DNA from: Mesostigma viride
Lineage: Eukaryota > Streptophyta > Mesostigmatophyceae > Mesostigmatales > Mesostigmataceae
Length of the DNA stretch: 64,000 nt
Assembly: GCA_009746045.1 (NCBI GenBank)
Contig: RPFO01000041.1
Span: 6,713,302 to 6,777,301 of the forward strand
Reading direction: 5' to 3'
Under the pieces are notes generated by a model. It did not search any database, was not told where the DNA came from, and saw only the letters and a program-made list of their open reading frames with translations. Within the stretch, counting starts at the first letter, position 1, and every line of letters starts with the position of its first letter. This document shows, one piece after another, positions 20,557-29,644 of this stretch. The position numbers and the translations under genes were made by a program.

Positions 20557-22163
20557 CCCCACTTTGGGTCAAAGTATACTGCCATGACATGCTCCAATTC
20601 CATTTTCACAGTGTCACGGCTGCACAAAACAACTGCTGCATGGAACTTGCTCCTAGACATGCCTTGGGCATTTTTTGGGGCTACCCATGAGTCGTGGACA
20701 ACAAAATGCCCTGACCTATGCATGTGGAGTAAAACATCAGGCTCATCCATCCCATGCAAGTGGTTGGCATCAATATATCCGGCAACTTGAATGACAATAT
20801 TGCATGGGGTCAATGCAATCACCCCCTTGTCGAATTTATGGTGTTTGGCATACAAAATGCGACCCTCTTCTAAAATCTGAGCGGTGTTGCCTACATCAAA
20901 GATCTTCTTGAAATGTCCTTCCCCTGCCGCGGAGTCTTTCATGCAATACCCTGTCAAGCCTGCATAACAGTGCATATTGTTCTCAGCACATTTCCTTACA
21001 CGGACGGATGCCCCAGGTGGGGTCCTCATCCACCACCCCAAGGCCTCTGAAATACTGCGCCTCACGTAACAATCTCTACATGTGTACACTGTCACTACGC
21101 CTTGGATATGCAACTTTCCTGCGGTACGCCCGCGTTCACACACGCAAAGGCCACGTTTGGCGTGCTTGTCACACCATGCTAGGAAGGGGACGATGATAGT
21201 GTCATCAACATCATCGCCACCAGGGGGGTTAACGGTAATGCTGACATCCATCCAGCAAAATTCATGTTCTAAGGTTATTTTGGAGGGTTTTATTGTGGCT
21301 TTTCCATCCATGAAATCAGGGCACGTTGGCAAAACATCGGCATCATTGTCAACGCGACGCCTCTGACGTGGTCGCTGTGGCGGCGCCGCTGCAGCAGGAG
21401 CAGCACGCCGGGGCTGCCCTTGGTCAGGTGCAGATTGCAGAAATATTATGCCTGAACTAACAGCATTTGAAGGACCAGCTGCACCAGCGTTAGAAGGACC
21501 AGTTTCACAAGCGGTAGAAGGACCAGCTGCATCAGCATTTGAAGGACCAGGTTCACCAGCGTTAGAAGGACCAGCTGCACTAGGGCTACAAGGACCAGCT
21601 GCACCAGCGCTAGAAGGACCAGCTGCACCAGCGCTAGAAGGCCTTGCACCAAAGTTTAGACGACGACGGGCTTTTGGACCACTGTAAAATTCAAGGATTC
21701 CAGGATCGTTGGCCGCCAGCACCCGGTGTGCTCTTGTCATGTGGCATTTTAACCCACCAATGGACAGGAATGTTCGTTTACAATACTTGCACTGCGTTGG
21801 AGGTTGACGGTGTGCTGTCGCTGCGGGGTGCCGATCAACAGATGCCGGCGGAGATGCCGGCGGAGATGCCGGCGCAGTTGCCGGCGGAGATGCCGGCGCA
21901 GTTGCCGGCGGAGATGCCGGCGGAGTTGGAAAATGAAAAACATCGTCTTCGGATGGTGATGAAGGCGGAAGCATATGCACATCGTCTTCTTCATCTATTT
22001 CGTCTTCGGATGGTGGTGAAGGCGGAAGCATATGCACATCGTCTTCTTCATCTATTTCGTCATCATTGATAAATGCCCGATCGGCGCTGGTTTCTGGCCC
22101 CCCGTCGTCTTCATCGCCGTCATCACTAGAACAGCCAGCTTCCAGGTCGCAGAATTCACTCAT
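20553..22163 (-). CDS. HUH endonuclease (Rep-like) with C2H2 finger
   Basis: A 536-residue protein that would nick DNA and start rolling-circle transposition. Residues 1-70 are acidic, with a duplicated DEIDEEDDVHMLPPS repeat. Then come Pro/Ala repeats, a C2H2 finger (CKYCKRTF ... HMTRAH), a low-complexity PSNAG/PSSAG repeat, and a basic patch (RPRQRRR). The HUH domain follows: motif I at DVSITVNP, motif II at KLHIQGVV (HxQ form) and motif III at YCMKD with a single catalytic Tyr and a Lys (YxxK). About 110 residues follow without any Walker A or SF3 helicase motif. The ATG overlaps the ORF1 stop (ATGA). HxQ and YxxK forms are seen in CRESS Rep proteins and replitron nucleases. The frame is intact. 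Confidence 0.75.
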   Translation of the reverse strand: MSEFCDLEAGCSSDDGDEDDGGPETSADRAFINDDEIDEEDDVHMLPPSPPSEDEIDEEDDVHMLPPSSPSEDDVFHFPTPPASPPATAPASPPATAPASPPASPPASVDRHPAATAHRQPPTQCKYCKRTFLSIGGLKCHMTRAHRVLAANDPGILEFYSGPKARRRLNFGARPSSAGAAGPSSAGAAGPCSPSAAGPSNAGEPGPSNADAAGPSTACETGPSNAGAAGPSNAVSSGIIFLQSAPDQGQPRRAAPAAAAPPQRPRQRRRVDNDADVLPTCPDFMDGKATIKPSKITLEHEFCWMDVSITVNPPGGDDVDDTIIVPFLAWCDKHAKRGLCVCERGRTAGKLHIQGVVTVYTCRDCYVRRSISEALGWWMRTPPGASVRVRKCAENNMHCYAGLTGYCMKDSAAGEGHFKKIFDVGNTAQILEEGRILYAKHHKFDKGVIALTPCNIVIQVAGYIDANHLHGMDEPDVLLHMHRSGHFVVHDSWVAPKNAQGMSRSKFHAAVVLCSRDTVKMELEHVMAVYFDPKWG

Positions 22164-22570
22164 TGCTTGTCCTCTAACGCAGCTGCCTGATCCACTGCAG
22201 CCGCCTGCGCCTCTGCCCTGGCGTCCTCTTGCGCTTTCTCTAGCTCGTCACTTGCAAAAATTAGAAGAGGAAGCGCGCTGTAAAGCTTCTCTGCCGCATG
22301 CAGCTTTTTCATTTGCTTTTCCTTCTCCAGCCTGTCGACCGTCTCCGAGTCCTTCTTGAATTTTTTTTGCAAAACAAAAAAGTTCCGCCGAACTTGAAAA
22401 TCGTGGGTTTCTTTGGCAATTATCTCGCATTGTTTTTTGGCCTCGTCGCGTTCCCTTTTTGCCAGCAAAATACGAACGTCAAGGTCTGTGACTGTCAACT
22501 CATGATTGTCGCCAAGGATTGATATGATATTCTTTACGGCACCGCCGATACTGACAAAATTGTCTATTTC
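22160..22570 (-). pseudogene. R1 ORF1, 3' part: coiled-coil protein
   Basis: About 137 residues from IEIDNFVSIGG to ALEDKQ, rich in Lys, Glu and Ala. A strong coiled-coil pattern covers KRERDEAKKQCEIIAKE to EKEKQMKKLHAAEKL. The open frame runs left-to-right into the PAT element's B2 repeat, which supplies a spurious start at 22621. The true N-terminus lies at 28044 on the far side of that insertion. The stop TGA overlaps the ORF2 ATG. Function unknown; an accessory or oligomerisation partner of the HUH protein is an inference from position. Confidence 0.55.
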
Positions 22571-22657
22571 AATAAGTAGAGCACATCGGGAAGTGGCCCC
22601 CAACTGGCCATCCTTACCCATGGGAACACTTTATGTCCAAAAAGGCTAGCCTTACCC
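22571..22657 (-). repeat. PAT split repeat B2
   Basis: 87 bp matching B1 at 23117-23203, starting AATAAGTAGAGCACATCGGG on the plus strand. One difference noted (GGCCCCCAAC against GGCCCTCAAC). Confidence 0.85.
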
Positions 22658-22690
22658 CCAAACAGGCAACACACAGGGAGGGCGGGTGGG

Positions 22691-23071
22691 AAAACAAAAG
22701 AGACCGCCATGAGCTAGGTGAGCAAGCTTTTATCGTGTTTCAAGGCCAACGGCTCTCTACCAACGGCCAGATCCGGCAACGGCCTCTAAACAGTTTTAGC
22801 CGTCAAGTTTTACTTCAGATATTGCCTGTTGCAAACCCGTCCGCAATCACAGATCTGCTAGGAGAACCTAGACGCAAAAATCCGTCGTCAAGGTACTCAG
22901 CACACCGTCAAGGTATGGGCCGCAACAATTAGGCCATATCTTCCGTAATACTCGTACACTAGAAGCCTAATCAACCTTATTACGATCACATCACCCAGCT
23001 CTATTTCACCTAGCATCAGCGGCTCCCCTTCCGTATCACTATAAAGAAACTATGTTCAGAGAACCCCGATT
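22691..23071 (-). repeat. PAT split repeat A2
   Basis: 381 bp matching A1 at 27534-27914; plus strand starts AAAACAAAAGAGACCGCC and ends AGAACCCCGATT. Its small open frames (22633-22932) are not genes. Confidence 0.88.
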
Positions 23072-23116
23072 CTATTAACCGTGGAACTCCAGGGTAACCA
23101 GACTCTTTATTAAAAC

Positions 23117-23203
23117 AATAAGTAGAGCACATCGGGAAGTGGCCCTCAACTGGCCATCCTTACCCATGGGAACACTTTATGTCCAAAAAGGCTAGCCTTA
23201 CCC
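23117..23203 (-). repeat. PAT split repeat B1
   Basis: 87-bp partner of B2, just downstream of the recombinase stop in the minus orientation. Confidence 0.85.
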
Positions 23204-23279
23204 TTACATCCCTCCCTGGCGACCCAAGCCAGGGGCAAAACAAAAACCGGTGGACGCATAAGACAAGAATGAAGGGAAC

Positions 23280-26200
23280 TTAAGAGGAAGGCAGAGAAAA
23301 GACGCTCCGCCAAATGCGCGGGGGGCAGGCGGCGATAGCCCGAACCAGGGCGTCAGGAAGGGTGAGGGCCAAGCTCCGGTGCAATCCCACATAGTGGGCG
23401 ACAGTTTTGCTGCTGCGCCAGCGACCCCGATGCTGAATATCAGCCATGCTGCGCTGCCGCAAAAAATCATAGGTAGCCCCCCCATGCCGCAGCCCGTGAA
23501 TGGTAAACACCGTGTCGACCCCCAAAGCTTGCGTGGCCTGATGCCAAACCCGGCTGAACTGGGCATAATCGTAAGGGAACACCCGCTCCCAGGCCGCCTT
23601 GCCACGCATACAAGCCCGCAAGAGGGTCTCAGTCATGACATCCTCGATCACCACAGACTGCACCTCCCCCTTAGCCGTCTTAGCTGACATCAACAACAAG
23701 GCGCCCCGCTGCGAACCCCGCAACCGAACATCAGGCTGCAAGCGCACATGGCCGACCAACAGGTTGAGCGCCTCCGATACCCGCAGGTATTGTTGGAAAA
23801 TAACGATGACCATCATAGCCGCACGAGGCTGCCGCTGGAGCACCATAGTACAAGCAAGCGCAAACGCAGCCTCCCATGGAATGGGGGGGGGGCACGAGGG
23901 GGTGCCAACGTGCGCCAGCCAGCCAAAACACTTCGTGCCAAGGCCCAATCCCGCACCTCCCGGGGGAAGTACAAATTCAGGCCCATAAGCGCATTGACAC
24001 ACAACTGGCGGCTGTAACACCGTGAGTGCGCCCAAGCGACATACTCGCAATAGTATTCCTCTATCGTCAAGCCGCGCAACAAGCTGCCAACCCGACCCCG
24101 CCGGCTCGCCCACCATGCGAAAAAGGACCTAAGACCCCGATGGTAAACCATCAAAGTAGCCGGCTTCACCTTGCCCTCAAGAAGGGTCAAGTAGCTAGCG
24201 CCAAGCCGAGGCCCGGGATTGGGATGAACACCCTCGCGAGTCAAATCGCGGACCCACCCGGCCACCGAGGCAGCCATGGAAAGCCCCCGCGAAGGCCCAT
24301 CCGCAGGCTGAAGCTCACTTGGCGTCCAGACCCATTGTGAGCGGCTGCCGGTGACCAACGTAAGAGCGCACAACCGGCGGCATTGCTTGTTTAACCGGTA
24401 AGAAGAGGAACGCCCTTTAGCCAAGCAGCCCAAAGCGGCAGTGGAGTCCACTAACCTCACCACCCGCTTACCCCATGTTCCGAGGTTCCGGGCCGAGCGC
24501 TCCACCCCCTTCACAGCGGCCCGCACTTCCTTCTCGTTGATGTGCATGGTCGAATCGCGCCAGCGACTCTTGATCCCGACGCGCCATCGCCCGTGGATGA
24601 TGGCTTTTTCCGCGGCCTTGGTCAAGGGTCTAGGCCCGGCATACATGGCCTCACCTGGGGTGAGGAGGGTTGGGTAACCCCGCACCTCCCGGGCCCGAGC
24701 TAATTCCGTCACCTCAGCTGGGGCCATCTCAGCGTAGACAACCCCCTGCCCAAAACTAGACGCATCCGAGGCCACCACCACCGGAGCCAGGGCAGCCCCC
24801 CGGTCCACACGGAGCATGGGGGCCAACGCCATGGCACACTCGAGCTCATCGCGCACACCTTGCCACAAAGGTCGCGTTCGCTGGCCCCACCCCTTGAGGT
24901 TGATGAACTTAAAACTCTGCTGCCATATGGACAAGCAAGTGCGGCTGAGCATCTGCAGCCACACCCACCGGCCCACGACGGCCGCCAGCGCCTCAGCGGT
25001 AGCGCGTCCCCTCTCGAGGAGTACACGAGTGTGCGCAACCACAAGGGTGAGCTGCTTAGCTGTCGGCTCCAACACCCCATCCCGCCGGTGAACAACACCC
25101 AGAGCTTCTAGCTCGTCCTCCCCCTCCGGGCTAGCCATGATCGTCTTGTCCTTGGAGGGCACAAGGTTGTTAGGCGCGTACCCGTCTTCAATAGCACTCG
25201 CGATTAAGCGATTCACCGCCTCGCACGTGCGCCCATTGCTGACCACCAGGTCATCAATAGTGATGGATACCATAGGGGCAGGGGGGTCCTCAAGGTCGAT
25301 TTGCATCTCCCTCGTGCTCTCCTCCTTGTACTCGATGGCTAGGGCGGTTGGGTTACCCCATGCATTCCGAAGCACGGTCAGCTCCCCTACACTTGTGAGG
25401 CGGTTCACCTGCCGTCTAGGATCCAAAGCGCCCGTGGCATAGAGGACCATCTCATGGATGGCTTCCCCTAGCGCTACAGCGTGGGAGTGCCCCATGGCCA
25501 GCACTTTCAGCACTGGCCACACCCTCCTCCGCCGCCCCGGCAGCCCGACATCGGTGGACCACACATCAGGTAGCCCTTGATAATCCCACCACCACTCCGG
25601 CACTTGGATGGTATAGTAATACGAGACCAGATCGCTCTTGGCCGTGTAGCACCGACCCTTGATATAGACCTCCGAGTATATGCCCAGGTGGGGTAACACC
25701 GTCTTAGGGGGGTCCACCCACAGTGCGTTCCCCAACTTCTTATTCACAATGAGCCTTAACTCCCCCACTCCTTTGGCCACCCCAAAACATCCGTCTACCC
25801 ACTTTGGCCGCGTCTCTCGGAACTCCACCATCCCCACGTCCGCTGCCCTCCCCATCAACTTGCCCCACTCCGCCATGGTGCACCCTCGGCTGGGGGCAGG
25901 TACATTCCAATACCTCGCACTGGCAGCCACCTCCGGCTTGATGCAGTTGGCTTCGCTCGCGTACACCTCTCGCCAACTAGGTCGTAGCGCCAGCAAATCC
26001 AGCAGCTTCGCCTTTCCTGCCACCTCGCGCTTCGGCAGACTCACCCGCTCCGCCACAAGTTGTTCATACTTATTACATTTCCCATAGATTAGATCACTTC
26101 CTTCTGCGGGGCCTGTCGCAACGCCGGTTACGCGGCGACTGTACCACTCGCAGTGCTTCTTGACCCTTTTCAGGGCCTCCGCCGTTCCTCTGGAGCACGC

Positions 26201-26400
26201 GCCTCCAGATTTAGGCGGAGGGTCTGCCCCCCCGTGCCATAGCCAATTCAACCACGTAATCACCTTGTGTTGTAGAGTGAAGGTCCGGCGGCGGCGAGTT
26301 GCACGCTGGCGTCTGCGTGCTGACCTCACTCTCCCCCACGTAGTGCTTAGAGGCATTGTAGGAAGAGGCAGTGGGAAGGGGGAGCGGTTTACCCTTTCGG
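23280..26400 (-). pseudogene. PAT-like RT, RNase H and tyrosine recombinase
   Basis: A polyprotein that copies the element and inserts a circular DNA form by recombination. The likely start is near 26360 (MPLSTTWGRV). RT has SDLVSYYYTIQVPE and the catalytic SITIDDLVVS. RNase H has ASDASSFGQGV and LVDSTAALG. The recombinase starts near LLEGKVKPATLMVYHRGL and holds the catalytic set: Arg in YLRVSEALN, HGLRHGG, HRGRWRSSKTVAHYV with the nucleophile Tyr. The frame breaks once, at a run of ten G (plus strand, 23883-23892): upstream sense uses one frame and downstream sense (IPWEAAFALAC) the next. One more base in that run restores the frame. No N6-methyltransferase domain of the DIRS1 type is present. 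Confidence 0.88.
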
Positions 26401-26403
26401 TGT

Positions 26404-27462
26404 TTACTTGGTTTGCTGGGCCTTGCCCAGCTTCTCCATCATCGTGGCGCTTTGCAGGGCCATCTTCATGGCCGGGTTGCTCACCAAGGAGGCATCTTCC
26501 TTGAGAGCAAGGAGGTGGCCAGCCACCTTCCACCCTCCTGACCCCTGGCTCTCCACTAGGAGCATGGCTGCCACCACCCTCATGAGATACTCTACCCCAG
26601 CCAACTCCCCGGCTGCCGGCCCCAACTCCTTGAAGAGTGTGTCCATGGCCAGGGCGATGTTCATGACCACCTTCCTGCTTTCCTGGTTCCTCCACCCCCC
26701 TTGGCGAGTAGCCATGATCCAACTCTTTATCCCCCCTCCATTGTCGTTGGCATCCTCGAGCACCTCGGGGAGCACTCTCTCTTGCACCCTCCAATTCACC
26801 ACTTGTGCTCGAGTGGGCAGCGTCACCCCTTTGGTCTTTTTCGGCTTCCTGGAAGCCCCATCTGCCCCGGCCAGCGCATCCTTCAATTTCGTCAGGAAAT
26901 CCTCTTCCTCGGACTCCTCCTCCTCCTCCTCTTCTTTGCCCGCCTGCCCCTGCTTGCCAATAATAGCCGCCAGCTCCAAGAGCTGCTCCCTCACATCCCC
27001 CGCGGCCTTTCCCTTGCTCGGGGCTGGGCTTCCGACTTTTTTCGTCCCCTTTTTCGCCCCTTTCGTGGGCCGGCGTGGTGGCTGCATCTCCTCTTCGTCC
27101 GAGTCCGCCAAGTCCCGGGCGCTTTGGAGGGCTGCCACTAGCGCTTCGTTTGGGTCCGCTGCTGCCAGAATTTCAGGCCCGTCCACGTGGTCGACCAGCA
27201 GTCCAACGACGGACTCCAGCTGGGCCGCAGACCACCGGCTGACAGTAGTTACCCAGTCGGTCCCGAGGACCGCCTCAAAGGCAGCGCACACTTCAGGCAG
27301 GCCCGAGCAAGTGGAGAGCTCCTGATGGAGCCTTTTCTTCTGCGTCGGCCAGCCTAGTCGGCCCTTTCCCGTCTGTTTAGTAGCTGTCGGCACCTCGGGA
27401 TTAGCTTTCGGTAATTGCTTCCCAGCACCTGTCGAACCTGGCTTCCGCCCGGGCTTCGGCAT
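26404..27462 (-). CDS. PAT-like Gag ORF
   Basis: 352 residues starting MPKPGRKPGS. It has a basic N-terminus, a Glu-rich acidic stretch (KEEEEEEESEEED), a Lys-rich segment, and a helical C-terminal domain (WRVQERVLPEVLED, AMDTLFKELGPAAGEL). There is no zinc knuckle, which is usual for this order. It begins about 70 bp inside repeat A1 and overlaps the upstream open part of the pol frame. Assigned as gag from position and composition. Confidence 0.65.
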   Translation of the reverse strand: MPKPGRKPGSTGAGKQLPKANPEVPTATKQTGKGRLGWPTQKKRLHQELSTCSGLPEVCAAFEAVLGTDWVTTVSRWSAAQLESVVGLLVDHVDGPEILAAADPNEALVAALQSARDLADSDEEEMQPPRRPTKGAKKGTKKVGSPAPSKGKAAGDVREQLLELAAIIGKQGQAGKEEEEEEESEEEDFLTKLKDALAGADGASRKPKKTKGVTLPTRAQVVNWRVQERVLPEVLEDANDNGGGIKSWIMATRQGGWRNQESRKVVMNIALAMDTLFKELGPAAGELAGVEYLMRVVAAMLLVESQGSGGWKVAGHLLALKEDASLVSNPAMKMALQSATMMEKLGKAQQTK

Positions 27463-27533
27463 CCCAGCCGCTTTGCAGAAAGGAATTCTGGGCGTCAGCT
27501 ACGCTGCCCCTGACCCCTGTCGCCGCCTTCGTT

Positions 27534-27914
27534 AAAACAAAAGAGACCGCCATGAGCTAGGTGAGCAAGCTTTTATCGTGTTTCAAGGCCAACGGCTCTC
27601 TACCAACGGCCAGATCCGGCAACGGCCTCTAAACAGTTTTAGCCGTCAAGTTTTACTTCAGATATTGCCTGTTGCAAACCCGTCCGCAATCACAGATCTG
27701 CTAGGAGAACCTAGACGCAAAAATCCGTCGTCAAGGTACTCAGCACACCGTCAAGGTATGGGCCGCAACAATTAGGCCATATCTTCCGTAATACTCGTAC
27801 ACTAGAAGCCTAATCAACCTTATTACGATCACATCACCCAGCTCTATTTCACCTAGCATCAGCGGCTCCCCTTCCGTATCACTATAAAGAAACTATGTTC
27901 AGAGAACCCCGATT
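27534..27914 (-). repeat. PAT split repeat A1
   Basis: 381-bp partner of A2 at 22691-23071, identical by eye. The element starts at 27914 in the minus orientation, next to CAGCAGC of the interrupted R1 ORF1. Confidence 0.88.
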
Positions 27915-28044
27915 GCTGCTGGGTATGCTTTGCAGGTGACGTTGGAATAGGGTCACTCTGCGTAGACGCTGCCTTCTGCGGCGTGGATTGGGAGGACTGC
28001 GAGCCTCCGGCTCCTTGGCTTGTGGGATCGTCGACGGTGTCCAT
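27915..28044 (-). pseudogene. R1 ORF1, 5' part
   Basis: An ATG at 28044 starts MDTVDDPTSQGAGGSQSS, 43 codons rich in Ser, Thr, Pro and Gln, up to the point where the PAT element begins. The reading continues at 22570. The join is inferred from position, strand and lack of stops; it was not shown by an empty site. Confidence 0.5.
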
Positions 28045-28125
28045 TTTCCAGGTTATAGTACTTGCCCGGTTATGGCGGCGGACTTATCCTAATCTTTTCC
28101 TCCACTTCCACTGGACAAGGCTATT

Positions 28126-28231
28126 CGGCTACATCTGTGCGGTTTTCGGCTACATCTGTGCGGTTTTTCGGCTACATCTGTGCGGTTTTCGGCTACATCT
28201 GTGCGGTTTTCGGCTACATCTGTGCGGTTCT
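28126..28231 (-). repeat. 21-bp tandem repeat upstream of R1 ORF1
   Basis: Five copies of CGGCTACATCTGTGCGGTTTT, starting at 28126, 28147, 28169, 28190 and 28211. It lies 80-190 bp before the ORF1 ATG in the minus orientation, so a promoter or Rep-binding role is possible. Confidence 0.8.
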
Positions 28232-28319
28232 CGGGTGTACCTGTCCGTCCGTCCGTCAGATTCACCCATCTGACGGTCGTAAAATGTGGGAGAGTAAGCG
28301 AGCGGAATAGGGTTGCGTT

Positions 28320-28358
28320 GTTGCGATTCTTGTTGCGATACTGCGGGTGACCCCTGTA
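28320..28358 (-). repeat. R1 5' terminal 39-bp sequence
   Basis: Complement of 14649-14687. On the plus strand it contains GTTGCGATTC and GTTGCGATAC, two copies of a motif also seen at 20149-20240. Confidence 0.7.
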
Positions 28359-28518
28359 TGTTACATCGTTGGTCTGCTTCCATGGTGCAAAAACATAAAA
28401 AACGGGATGACGGGGCATGGCGTACAGGCGGAGGGGGAATCCAAGGACGCAGCTTGGGTGCGGGGGAGGGTGCGTGGAAAACCCCTCACGGGTTGGCAGG
28501 TTTCCAAAAAAATTTTCC

Positions 28519-28615
28519 CCTCGCGGGGGGCGGGGAAAACGCAAAGGCTCCGCTTCGCCCGCGGTAAGGCTGCGGGCTCCGCTCTGCCTTTGCGTTTTCC
28601 CCGCCCCCCACGAGG
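28519..28615. repeat. Long GC-rich inverted repeat
   Basis: Arms 28519-28548 and 28586-28615 pair over 30 bp with one mismatch around a 37-base loop. The arms include GGGGCGGGGAAAACGCAAAG. No gene is linked to it. The neighbourhood 28616-28889 holds no gene that I can see. Confidence 0.8.
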
Positions 28616-28889
28616 GGGGGGACGTGTAAGGACCCACCTGTGTGGCGGGCCCGTGGGGTTGTGTTTTATCCGGCGTGTCTTTACCCTCGACGAGCTGCAC
28701 CTTTTGGGGTGAGGGGATGTGTGCTGGGCCTGGGGATGAATCATCCTGCTCAGGAAGACTATTAGCTCCCCCCGTTGTATTGCCGCCTGGCTAGGATGAT
28801 GGAGCCGCTGGTAGCGGCAGGGGACACGGGGGGCGGCGGGAGGCGGGGTCACGCGACAGCCTGCGGCCGAGGGCCAGGTTGGGGGTGTG

Positions 28890-29090
28890 GGGTATTACAA
28901 GTCCAGGTCCTCATGACTGGCCCAGGTGAGTTGGCCCTGGTAATGTGATGTCCTAGCCACCTGTCGGGTGGCCTAGTTAGTCTAGAGTCTCAGATTGGCT
29001 ACGGCCTTGACGTGGGCTTATCACTTATATGTAATAAATCTGGTTCTTCTGGCAGCCCCTCACTCCAATGGGATAAAGCAATGATTGGAT
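28890..29090 (-). repeat. LTR-like repeat, left copy
   Basis: 201 bp from GGTATTACAAGTCCAGG to CAATGATTGGAT; differs from the right copy by a TA indel near GTCCTA. Confidence 0.7.
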
Positions 29091-29419
29091 TTTGTGAGCT
29101 CACGCTCGTATTATCTATGACTTGCGGCATACTCAAAGGGGGAGGGGCGGCCGCAGTAGTCAGTCCGACTAGAAGTGAGGGGGGGGGTAGTGTGGACCGG
29201 GGGTGGCGCGGCGCCACTGGCCTATTGGTCAGTGGGCTGGCGCGCGCCACGGCACCACTGGCCTTTTAGGTCAGTGGGCTGGCGCGCGTCACGGTGCCAC
29301 TGGCCTTTTGGTCAGTGGGCTGGCACGCGCCACCCCAGGGCGGTCCGACTACTTAGGGTTGTGGTACTGCCACAACTAGGCCTCTTTGCAGCTCCCACCC
29401 GCCCTCCCTCGCTGCTTGA

Positions 29420-29622
29420 GGGTATTACAAGTCCAGGTCCTCATGACTGGCCCAGGTGAGTTGGCCCTGGTAATGTGATGTCCTATAGCCACCTGTCGGG
29501 TGGCCTAGTTAGTCTAGAGTCTCAGATTGGCTACGGCCTTGACGTGGGCTTATCACTTATATGTAATAAATCTGGTTCTTCTGGCAGCCCCTCACTCCAA
29601 TGGGATAAAGCAATGATTGGAT
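29420..29622 (-). repeat. LTR-like repeat, right copy
   Basis: 203-bp partner of the left copy. In the minus orientation it is the upstream copy and borders a gag fragment at 29645. Confidence 0.7.
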
Positions 29623-29644
29623 ACTGCTGTTGCCACATGCGTCC

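Larger units (their letters stand above)
22571..27914 (-). mobile_element. PAT-like tyrosine-recombinase retrotransposon
   Basis: In minus order the parts are A1 (27914-27534), gag-like ORF, RT-RNase H-tyrosine recombinase, B1 (23203-23117), A2 (23071-22691) and B2 (22657-22571). This A1-ORFs-B1-A2-B2 layout is the split direct repeat arrangement of PAT/Ngaro-type members of the DIRS order. No target duplication is expected or seen. A1 and A2 are the same length (381 bp) and look identical, and B1/B2 (87 bp) differ at one base I could see, so insertion is recent. It lies inside R1 ORF1. Confidence 0.85.
20340..28358 (-). mobile_element. R1: HUH (replitron-like) transposon, split by PAT element
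   Basis: In minus-strand order: the shared 39-bp end (28358-28320), a 21-bp tandem repeat, ORF1 (28044-27915, then 22570-22160 after the inserted retroelement), ORF2 encoding a zinc finger plus HUH endonuclease (22163-20553), and tandem hairpin repeats at 20358-20556. Without the 5.3-kb insertion the element is about 2.7 kb. An HUH nuclease with no helicase is the hallmark of replitrons, described from green algae. An integrated CRESS-type virus rep gene is the main alternative. The left border is approximate. Confidence 0.6.
28890..29622 (-). mobile_element. Small non-autonomous LTR element (gypsy A derivative)
   Basis: Direct repeats 28890-29090 (201 bp) and 29420-29622 (203 bp) flank a block that includes the gypsy A leader and first 14 Gag codons. 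The Gag reading (MPQVIDNTSVSSQN) runs straight into the left repeat, so the whole of pol is deleted. Repeat ends are not TG...CA, and no clear target duplication is visible. Confidence 0.65.

Noticed and set aside
20553-22163. SF3 helicase expected for a viral Rep
   Set aside because: The residues after YCMKD have no Walker A (GxxxxGKT/S) or Walker B; this weakens the CRESS-virus reading and favours a replitron-like one.
22633-22932. Small ORF repeated at 27578-27775
   Set aside because: It lies in the PAT A repeats and has no coding features.
23280-26400. DIRS1-type N6-methyltransferase domain
   Set aside because: No DPPY-type motif was found, and the repeat layout is PAT-like, not inverted.
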